A stretch of 34,762 nucleotides of DNA from the NCBI GenBank assembly GCA_024405895.1, contig JAKSNW010000018.1, positions 1 through 34,762 on the forward strand, given 5' to 3'. A program made the position numbers and the translations under genes. This DNA comes from Paludibacteraceae bacterium (GTDB lineage Bacteria > Bacteroidota > Bacteroidia > Bacteroidales > Paludibacteraceae). Below the pieces are notes generated by a model, which saw only the letters and a program-made list of their open reading frames with translations, made no database searches and was not told where the DNA came from. Numbering within the stretch: the first letter of the stretch is position 1; the number at the start of each line of letters is the position of its first letter. Shown piece by piece: positions 8,604 through 14,653 of this stretch.

Positions 8604-9599
8604 TTAAGGTACTTCTACAGCGTTGATGATTTCATTGACAATCTCATCGGCTGTCACGTTATTAGCCTCAGCCTCATAGCTCAGACCGATACGGTGGCGA
8701 AGCACGTCAGGAGCAACGGCACGCACGTCTTCTGGAATTACAAAGCCACGACGTTTGATGAATGCGTATGCACGGGCTGCAAGTGCCATATTGATAGAAG
8801 CACGTGGAGAAGCACCAAATGAGATCATATTTTTGAGATTCTTGAGGTTGTAATCCTCTGGGTTACGAGTAGCGAACACGATGTCAACGATATAGCGTTC
8901 GATCTTCTCATCAAGGTAAACCTCGCGAACAATCTGACGGGCTTTTTCAATCTCTTCCAATTTAAGCACCGGACGAACGGTGTTCTCTGTAGCAGAGATA
9001 TTCTGACGAAGGATACGCTGTTCTTCTTCTTTCTTTGGATAACCGATAACCACTTTCATCATGAAACGGTCAACCTGAGCTTCAGGAAGAGGATAAGTAC
9101 CTTCCTGTTCAATTGGGTTCTGAGTAGCCAACACAAGGAAAGGAGTTGGAAGTTTGAATGTCTCCTCACCAATGGTTACTTGACGCTCTTGCATAGCCTC
9201 AAGCAATGCGCTCTGCACCTTTGCAGGAGCACGGTTAATTTCGTCGGCAAGCACAAAATTAGCAAATACAGGACCTTTTTTGATGCTGAATTCTTCGCGC
9301 TTCTGACTATAAATCAATGTACCGATTACATCAGCAGGAAGAAGGTCTGGAGTAAACTGAATGCGACGGAAATCAGCCTCAACTAATTGTGCCAATGTTT
9401 TGATGGCCATAGTCTTAGCCAAACCAGGAACACCTTCCAAGAGGATATGTCCATCGGCAAGCAAACCAACCAACAACGATTCAACCAAATGCTTTTGTCC
9501 AACAATCATTTGGTTCATTCCCATCACAAGGGTATCTACAAACGCACTATTTTTCTCGATGCGTTCGTTCAATTCATGAATATCAATCGTTTGATTCAT
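8604..9599 (-). CDS. moxR: MoxR-family AAA+ ATPase
   Basis: A 331-residue ATPase with Walker A GVPGLAKT (56-63), Walker B VLADE (116-120) followed by INRAP, a polar loop LATQNP, and the GASPRAS sensor-2 region near residue 265. MoxR ATPases act as chaperone-like remodelers that help assemble or activate VWA proteins with metal cofactors. As the first gene of the unit, with VWA genes batA and batB downstream, it probably serves them. A good promoter match lies 62 bases upstream. Confidence 0.95.
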   Translation of the reverse strand: MNQTIDIHELNERIEKNSAFVDTLVMGMNQMIVGQKHLVESLLVGLLADGHILLEGVPGLAKTMAIKTLAQLVEADFRRIQFTPDLLPADVIGTLIYSQKREEFSIKKGPVFANFVLADEINRAPAKVQSALLEAMQERQVTIGEETFKLPTPFLVLATQNPIEQEGTYPLPEAQVDRFMMKVVIGYPKKEEEQRILRQNISATENTVRPVLKLEEIEKARQIVREVYLDEKIERYIVDIVFATRNPEDYNLKNLKNMISFGASPRASINMALAARAYAFIKRRGFVIPEDVRAVAPDVLRHRIGLSYEAEANNVTADEIVNEIINAVEVP

Positions 9600-9661
9600 A
9601 GTATATTGAAATTATTTTTTCGTGATTTATTATGCCACTACAGAACCTGTCAATGACATTG

Positions 9662-9692
9662 CAAAGATAATTTATTTTGTTAAACTACGCAA
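9662..9692 (-). promoter_or_regulatory. Promoter of the moxR-bat unit
   Basis: On the minus strand TTG (9692-9690) and TATCTTTG (9669-9662) are separated by 20 bases, matching the Bacteroidota primary sigma factor consensus (TTTG, 19-21 bases, TAnnTTTG). The -33 element falls inside an inverted repeat AATAGCA-AAG-TGCTATT at 9691-9707. Confidence 0.75.
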
Positions 9693-9730
9693 TAGCAAAG
9701 TGCTATTTTTTTACTTTTAGCACTAATTTA

Positions 9731-9763
9731 ACAAACAAAGGCGATGCTCACAGCATCGCCTTT
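9731..9763 (-). terminator. Intrinsic terminator of the ftsY-rimO-HU unit
   Basis: A perfect 12-base stem, AAAGGCGATGCT (9737-9748) and AGCATCGCCTTT (9752-9763), closes a 3-base loop and begins directly after the stop of the HU-LysM gene. On the minus strand it is followed by a T-rich stretch (TTTGTTTG). Confidence 0.85.
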
Positions 9764-9765
9764 AA

Positions 9766-11166
9766 CTATTTACCCACATATACATCGCCTAATTTTTTAA
9801 CATACTCCATCAATTCAGAGTTGCCAGTATCAATTAGCGACGTATCTATTTGCGGAATTTTCAGTTGTTGTCCGACCGTAAGTTTATCCGGATGTGACAA
9901 GACATCGCGGTTTGCTTCATAGATATAAACCCAGAAGAACTTATGACCATAGTACTGCAGCGCAAGCGTCACAAGTCTATCCTCCGATGTTACTGTACGA
10001 TAGGCAATATAGTCGGTATATTTACGAGGAATGTCGTATGCTTCATAGCCTGTTTCTGGCGGGAAGTAATAGGTTGAGTCATAAACAACTTCTTCTACAG
10101 TTTCCTCTGCGACATTCACAAGTGAATCGACCGGTTCAACCGACTCTTCAGCTATAAGATTTTCCTGCACGTTATTGTCACCAGTATAATATGTATTGTA
10201 GAAATAATATCCCAAGCCAGCGACAACAAGCAGACACAAGACACCAACTAACCACGGCCAAACGCAAGTTTTATGTTTCGTTGGTTCTTGAGGCTCATTA
10301 TCTTGCTCCTTTGGAACCTGAGGTTCTTCTTTAACAGAATCATCTTCTGCTTCTGTTTCTTCCATCTGCTCTTCAGCCACCGTTTCGACAACAGGCTCTT
10401 CCTGTTGAGCTTCCGGCAAGACCTCAACCACTTCCGACTCTTCTGACAATTCGTCGGAAACATCATCAACAGTTTGTTCCTGATTTGGCTCTACATTCGA
10501 TTCAACTTCTGGAACAGCCTGTATCTCAGAAACCAAATCAGTAACTTCTTTTATTTGAGGGATATTGATTTCGATAGTTTCTTCTGCTACAGAATCCTCT
10601 TCGACTGCATTCTCTTCGATTGATTCTTGTACTTCAGCCACTTCAGAAGATTCATCAGGTTCACTGGTCATATTTGCGCTATCGCCCATAATACCTGCAA
10701 GCAGAGATTTCACCTCGGTAACCTGTTCATTCAGGTGTTCCATAGGAAGAACATAGTCATCCGCCTTGCCACCGTTTTCTTCAAGAGGCATTTCCGAATC
10801 AATATCCTCAACGGTATCTGTCGGAACCGTGATAACATCGCCTTCACCAGGCAATTCTACAGCTTCCAGATGAGCCATCGGCTCGTTAACCTTAGTATTC
10901 CAATCACCATCCGGAAGAAAGGATATTTTATAGTGACCGGCAATTTCCATCTCATCGCCAGTTCGCACATTCACACTCTTACGTGGTGCATGCCAAACCA
11001 ACTTAAACGTACCGACACCATTTATTTTAACAACCTTGTCGCGAAGCAATGCCTCTTCAAAAACATCTTGAAAAGCTTCCAAGAAAGCATTCGAAGCCTG
11101 CAATGACACACCTAGGTGAGACGCCATCAACTTCGCCAGTTCTTTGCTATTGATTTTCTCACTCAT
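9766..11166 (-). CDS. HU/IHF-like DNA-binding domain fused to a transmembrane helix and LysM domain
   Basis: A 466-residue protein in three parts: an HU-like fold (1-95, with KINGVGTFKLVWHAPRKSVN and a basic arm), a very acidic Glu-rich linker (about 100-295), one transmembrane helix (302-323), a second linker and a LysM domain (about 388-438, ending GQQLKIPQ). Lysines just before the helix suggest that the HU part is cytoplasmic and the LysM part periplasmic. LysM binds peptidoglycan-type glycans and HU binds DNA, so the protein could physically join nucleoid and cell wall (inference). The ATG at 11166 overlaps the upstream HU gene by eight bases; the longer in-frame version would need a TTG start at 11175. 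Confidence 0.88.
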   Translation of the reverse strand: MSEKINSKELAKLMASHLGVSLQASNAFLEAFQDVFEEALLRDKVVKINGVGTFKLVWHAPRKSVNVRTGDEMEIAGHYKISFLPDGDWNTKVNEPMAHLEAVELPGEGDVITVPTDTVEDIDSEMPLEENGGKADDYVLPMEHLNEQVTEVKSLLAGIMGDSANMTSEPDESSEVAEVQESIEENAVEEDSVAEETIEINIPQIKEVTDLVSEIQAVPEVESNVEPNQEQTVDDVSDELSEESEVVEVLPEAQQEEPVVETVAEEQMEETEAEDDSVKEEPQVPKEQDNEPQEPTKHKTCVWPWLVGVLCLLVVAGLGYYFYNTYYTGDNNVQENLIAEESVEPVDSLVNVAEETVEEVVYDSTYYFPPETGYEAYDIPRKYTDYIAYRTVTSEDRLVTLALQYYGHKFFWVYIYEANRDVLSHPDKLTVGQQLKIPQIDTSLIDTGNSELMEYVKKLGDVYVGK

Positions 11167-11449
11167 CTTGTCCAAGTTGTTTGATTTTAGACTTCAGCAC
11201 GGTTGTAGGAACAAAATTAAGCACCATCTTAGGCGGAACCAGCAGGCGCTTTTTTGTCTTTGGATTAACAGAGAGTCGTTGTTCACGCACCTTTACCTCA
11301 AAGTTTCCGGCATTAAGAAACGCCACTGGCTGTTCAACAGTCAACACCTTTTGAGCTTCTTCTACATAGACGCCCAAAAGCGCAGCAGCCTCTTTCTGAG
11401 TAACTGCCATCTTTTCGGCAAGCGCCACAACCAACTCTTTGTTATTCAT
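11159..11449 (-). CDS. HU-family DNA-binding protein
   Basis: A 96-residue protein with the HU/IHF fold: helical N-terminus (NNKELVVALAEKMAVTQKEA) and beta-arm region NAGNFEVKVREQRLSVNP rich in basic residues. The Pro of the RxNPxT tip motif is present as VNPKTKK. HU proteins bend and compact DNA. It follows rimO after 14 bases, and its last codons overlap the start of the HU-LysM gene, so the two are co-translated. It is divergent from classical HU, for example in lacking the strict GFGxF motif (here GNFEV). Confidence 0.85.
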   Translation of the reverse strand: MNNKELVVALAEKMAVTQKEAAALLGVYVEEAQKVLTVEQPVAFLNAGNFEVKVREQRLSVNPKTKKRLLVPPKMVLNFVPTTVLKSKIKQLGQDE

Positions 11450-11463
11450 ATTATAATAATGTA

Positions 11464-12771
11464 TTATTTGTCGCAGACCACTTCACCGTAGAGGTCAAAT
11501 GTATCTGCTTCCGTGATTTTCACTTGATAGAATTCACCGAGTTTCAAGGCTCCGTTCTTACGAGGAATCAGCACTTCGTTGTCAACCTCTGGCGAATCAA
11601 ACTCTGTGCGGCCAACATAATATTCAGCCTCCTTACGATCGATAATCACACGCATGGTTTTGCCAACTTTTTCATCATTGATGTCTGCGGCAATACCTTC
11701 TTGAATACGCATGATTTCATCCAATCGTTGCATCTTGATATACTGCGGAATCTCGTCCTCATAATGTTTATAAGCATACGTACCCTCTTCATGAGAGTAG
11801 GCAAATGCGCCCATTCTTTCGAAACGAGCCTTGCGAACAAATGCTTTCAATTCCTCGAAGTCCTGTTCCGTTTCACCCGGATGTCCTACCATCAATGTAG
11901 TACGCAGATGAATGCCAGGTACTTTTTCACGAATTTCCTGCAAAAGAGCATAAGTCTCTTCAGAAGTTATATGTCGACGCATCTGTGTCAACATGTGCGT
12001 GCTGATATGCTGAAGCGCCATATCGAGATAAGCGCAGACTTTAGGCTCTTCACGCATAACATCGAGGATATCTTTAGGGAATTGATAAGGATAGGCATAA
12101 TGCAGACGAATCCATTCAATACCATCAATAGCAGCTATACGACGCACCAGCTCCGCCAGTTTCGACTCGCCATAGATATCACGACCATAATAAGTCAGAT
12201 CCTGAGCAATCAGTTGAATCTCTTTGACACCTTTGGCAGCAAGAGAACTCACCTCCTCCACAAGATCCTCCATCGTTTGAGACTGATGAGCACCCGTCAT
12301 TAAAGGGATGGCGCAATATGAGCAATGGCGATTACATCCCTCAGAAATCTTAACGTAGGCATAGTGCTTAGGCGTAGTGATAACGCGCTGTGATACCAAG
12401 TCGTTGTTAAAGGCCTTACCGAGGTCTGCCAAGAGGTTTTGCCAACTGAATTTACCATAGTAGCCATCAACCTCCGGCAACTCTTTTTCCAAATCTGCGC
12501 GGTAACGTTCCGACAGGCAACCCATAACATACAGTTTGCCTATTCGACCCTGTTTCTTCTCTTCCACAAGTTCGAGAATCGCATTTACAGACTCTTCCTT
12601 GGCGTCACCAATAAATCCGCAGGTGTTGACCACCACGATTTCTCCTTCCACACGACGTGGATCATGCTTCACGGTATAACCGCAGCTTTTCAATTGCATC
12701 ATGAGATGCTCCGAATCAACAAGATTCTTGGAACATCCCAGTGTGATTATGTCTACTTCGTTCTTTTTCAA
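11464..12771 (-). CDS. rimO: Ribosomal protein S12 methylthiotransferase RimO
   Basis: A 435-residue radical-SAM enzyme. The N-terminal domain has the three cysteines of the auxiliary [4Fe-4S] cluster (TLGCSKN, VNTCGF, VMGCLSE). The radical-SAM cluster motif is CNRHCSYC, and a C-terminal TRAM domain follows (about 370-435). LGCSKNLVDSE and the SEGCNRHCSYCAIP context identify RimO rather than MiaB. It methylthiolates an Asp of ribosomal protein S12. The start overlaps the ftsY stop by four bases (ATGA). Confidence 0.96.
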   Translation of the reverse strand: MKKNEVDIITLGCSKNLVDSEHLMMQLKSCGYTVKHDPRRVEGEIVVVNTCGFIGDAKEESVNAILELVEEKKQGRIGKLYVMGCLSERYRADLEKELPEVDGYYGKFSWQNLLADLGKAFNNDLVSQRVITTPKHYAYVKISEGCNRHCSYCAIPLMTGAHQSQTMEDLVEEVSSLAAKGVKEIQLIAQDLTYYGRDIYGESKLAELVRRIAAIDGIEWIRLHYAYPYQFPKDILDVMREEPKVCAYLDMALQHISTHMLTQMRRHITSEETYALLQEIREKVPGIHLRTTLMVGHPGETEQDFEELKAFVRKARFERMGAFAYSHEEGTYAYKHYEDEIPQYIKMQRLDEIMRIQEGIAADINDEKVGKTMRVIIDRKEAEYYVGRTEFDSPEVDNEVLIPRKNGALKLGEFYQVKITEADTFDLYGEVVCDK

Positions 12772-13736
12772 TCTTTCAAATTATCAGGAAGCAACGATTC
12801 TACAAACTCAAATTTATCAAATGGCTGCAAATCAGTCATCTGTTCGCCAAGTCCGATATAACGAACCGGAATCTTGAATTGATCAGAAATACCGATAACG
12901 ACGCCACCCTTGGCCGTGCCGTCAAGTTTGGTCACAGCCAACGAAGTGATACGGGTTACTTTGCTGAACTGCTTAGCCTGCTCGTAAGCATTCTGACCTG
13001 TAGAGCCATCCAACACCAAAAGAACTTCATCTGGAGCTGATGGAGACAAGCGGCCGAGTACGGTAGAGATTTTCGACAACTCGTTCATCAAGTTAACCTT
13101 GTTATGCAGACGACCAGCAGTATCAATAATAACAACATCGGCATCGTTAGCCTTGGCAGAAGCCAAAGTATCGTATGCCACAGAGGCAGGGTCAGCACCC
13201 ATCTGCTGCTTCACTACAGGTACACCAACACGTTCACCCCAAATACAGAGCTGATCGACAGCAGCTGCACGGAACGTATCAGCAGCACCAAGATAAACCT
13301 TCTTGCCTGCCTGCTTATACTGATAAGCCAGTTTACCAATCGTAGTGGTTTTGCCCACACCATTGACGCCGACCACCAAGATTACATACGGTCTTGTTGG
13401 CAATTCGTCGCCGAAAGCGACAAATTTTCCGGTTTCTGTTTCTGCAAGCAGTGCGGCAATTTCTTCTTTCAGGATAGTAAAAAGTTCTGATGTGCTGACA
13501 TACTTGTCTCTTTCCACGCGCTGTTCGATACGTTCTATGATACGTACAGTAGTATCAACGCCAACATCCGAACTAACGAGTGCTTCCTCAAGATTATCAA
13601 GCACTTCATCATCTACCTTCGACTTACCAACGATAGCGTGTGAAATCTTCTCAAAAACGCTACGTTTTGTCTTTTCAAGGCCTTGATCCAGGACCTCTTT
13701 TTTCTCCTTGGAGAACCATTTGTTGAATAAACCCAT
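12768..13736 (-). CDS. ftsY: Signal recognition particle receptor FtsY
   Basis: A 322-residue SRP GTPase with an N domain (about 1-105) and G domain. Visible motifs: G1 GVNGVGKT (123-130), the DTFRAAA insertion-box motif, G3 DTAGR, G4 TKLDGTAKGG and the C-terminal GLGEQMTDLQPF. It docks ribosome-SRP complexes at the inner membrane for co-translational targeting. There is no long acidic A domain, only a short lysine-rich N-terminus, as usual for Bacteroidota. It is the first gene of a unit with rimO; a TACCTTTG promoter element lies 29 bases upstream. Confidence 0.97.
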   Translation of the reverse strand: MGLFNKWFSKEKKEVLDQGLEKTKRSVFEKISHAIVGKSKVDDEVLDNLEEALVSSDVGVDTTVRIIERIEQRVERDKYVSTSELFTILKEEIAALLAETETGKFVAFGDELPTRPYVILVVGVNGVGKTTTIGKLAYQYKQAGKKVYLGAADTFRAAAVDQLCIWGERVGVPVVKQQMGADPASVAYDTLASAKANDADVVIIDTAGRLHNKVNLMNELSKISTVLGRLSPSAPDEVLLVLDGSTGQNAYEQAKQFSKVTRITSLAVTKLDGTAKGGVVIGISDQFKIPVRYIGLGEQMTDLQPFDKFEFVESLLPDNLKD

Positions 13737-13765
13737 TACGAAATTCTTTGGAAATCAATGCGACA

Positions 13766-13773
13766 CAAAGGTA
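13766..13773 (-). promoter_or_regulatory. Probable -7 element of the ftsY promoter
   Basis: TACCTTTG on the minus strand, 29 bases before the ftsY ATG. The usual TTG at -33 is absent at 19-21 bases (TGC at 20 bases; a TTG only at 26), so this may be a weak or activator-dependent promoter, with read-through from the ribosomal genes also possible. Confidence 0.5.
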
Positions 13774-13800
13774 CACTTTTTTCTTGATGTAGAGCATAGC

Positions 13801-13843
13801 AAACGCTCCCTTGAGCCAAAATTTTGGTTACAAGGGAGCGTTT
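13801..13843 (-). terminator. Long nested hairpin between the DUF4295 gene and ftsY
   Basis: AAACGCTCCCTTG (13801-13813) and CAAGGGAGCGTTT (13831-13843) form a perfect 13-base stem, and the loop contains the 12-base palindrome CCAAAATTTTGG (13816-13827). It lies 27 bases past the DUF4295 stop. The T-run after the stem is weak in both directions, so it could be a partial terminator, an RNA-processing site or a transcript-stabilising end. Confidence 0.6.
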
Positions 13844-13870
13844 ACGCCTATTTTGTTAGGAAGGATATAC

Positions 13871-14023
13871 TTATTTTGCGAAGTAATCCTTTACTTTTTC
13901 ATTCTGAATCATTTCTTCCTGAAAAACATAGGCGCCGGTTTTTGGTGACTTCACCATTTTGATAACTTTAGAGAAGCCACGTCCTTCACCTTTTTGCAAG
14001 GTAGCAACTACTTTCTTAGCCAT
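13871..14023 (-). CDS. DUF4295 small protein of the L28-L33 operon
   Basis: A 50-residue basic protein (starts MAKKVVATLQKGEGRGFSK, ends VKDYFAK). I derived it by direct translation of the minus strand. This short protein is conserved in Bacteroidota just after rpmG and is annotated as DUF4295; a role linked to the ribosome is presumed from its position, size and charge but not shown. It starts 13 bases after rpmG ends and is the last gene before the nested hairpin. Confidence 0.88.
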   Translation of the reverse strand: MAKKVVATLQKGEGRGFSKVIKMVKSPKTGAYVFQEEMIQNEKVKDYFAK

Positions 14024-14036
14024 GGTCTATGTATTT

Positions 14037-14225
14037 TTATTTAATTTCTCTATGTACTGTAACCCTTTTCAGGATAGGGTTATACTTCTTCAACTCCAAA
14101 CGACCTGGAGTGTTTTTACGATTCTTCATCGTAATGTAGCGTGATGTACCTGGCATGCCGCTGTCTTTGTGCTCAGTGCATTCCAAGATAACTTGTACGC
14201 GTGCGTCTTTTTGTTTCTTAGACAT
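14037..14225 (-). CDS. rpmG: 50S ribosomal protein L33
   Basis: A 62-residue L33 (family core [20 protein letters not shown]). Zinc-binding L33 forms carry two CxxC pairs; here only one cysteine remains (LECTEHKD) and the second pair is replaced by YNPILKR, so this is a zinc-independent (C-minus) form. Unusually for Bacteroidota, a strong Shine-Dalgarno AGGAGG lies upstream. It sits 19 bases after rpmB. Confidence 0.96.
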   Translation of the reverse strand: MSKKQKDARVQVILECTEHKDSGMPGTSRYITMKNRKNTPGRLELKKYNPILKRVTVHREIK

Positions 14226-14233
14226 TATTCTTT

Positions 14234-14239
14234 CCTCCT
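14234..14239 (-). promoter_or_regulatory. Strong ribosome binding site of rpmG
   Basis: AGGAGG on the minus strand, eight bases before the rpmG ATG. Most start codons in this window lack such a site, in line with the weak use of Shine-Dalgarno pairing in Bacteroidota. Confidence 0.7.
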
Positions 14240-14244
14240 ACTAA

Positions 14245-14505
14245 TTACGCAATAACTTTGATATCGTTGATGTTAAGGTATCCTTTAGCGATAGCATCTT
14301 TTATTGCTGCGTCAAGACCTTTCTTGTTGATGGTGCGCAAACCTGCAGCTGAAATGCGAAGCATGATCCAGCAATCTTCTTCTACATAGTAGAATTTCTT
14401 GTAGAACAAATTCACATCAAATGTGCGTCTTGTGTGACGTTTTGAGTGTGAGACGTTGCATCCACCAAGCGCCTTCTTACCTGTAATCTGACAAATTTTA
14501 GACAT
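14245..14505 (-). CDS. rpmB: 50S ribosomal protein L28
   Basis: An 86-residue L28 protein. The N-terminus [20 protein letters not shown] and the segment [16 protein letters not shown] are typical of the family. It is a component of the large ribosomal subunit. It is the first gene of rpmB-rpmG-DUF4295 and has a perfect Bacteroidota promoter upstream. Confidence 0.97.
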   Translation of the reverse strand: MSKICQITGKKALGGCNVSHSKRHTRRTFDVNLFYKKFYYVEEDCWIMLRISAAGLRTINKKGLDAAIKDAIAKGYLNINDIKVIA

Positions 14506-14551
14506 TTGACTATATATCTTTTTACGTTTTACATTTCACATTTTGAGTGCG

Positions 14552-14583
14552 CAAAGGTACATCATTTCTCTTTCACAGCCAAA
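14552..14583 (-). promoter_or_regulatory. Promoter of the rpmB-rpmG operon
   Basis: On the minus strand TTTG (14583-14580), 20 bases, then TACCTTTG (14559-14552): a complete match to the Bacteroidota primary promoter consensus. It ends 46 bases before the rpmB ATG. Confidence 0.85.
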
Positions 14584-14653
14584 TTTTTTAGTCCCGAAAG
14601 TTGATTTTCTCCAATTTTTACGCACAAATACACTTATTTCAGATAGTTACAAA

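Noticed and set aside
9691-9712. Plus-strand intrinsic terminator formed by AATAGCA/TGCTATT followed by seven T
   Set aside because: No plus-strand gene lies upstream for it to end; it overlaps the moxR promoter, so an operator role is more plausible.
11166-11175. Extended N-terminus of the HU-LysM protein
   Set aside because: The extension needs a TTG start codon, while an ATG with the canonical HU N-terminus overlaps the upstream stop in the usual coupled manner.
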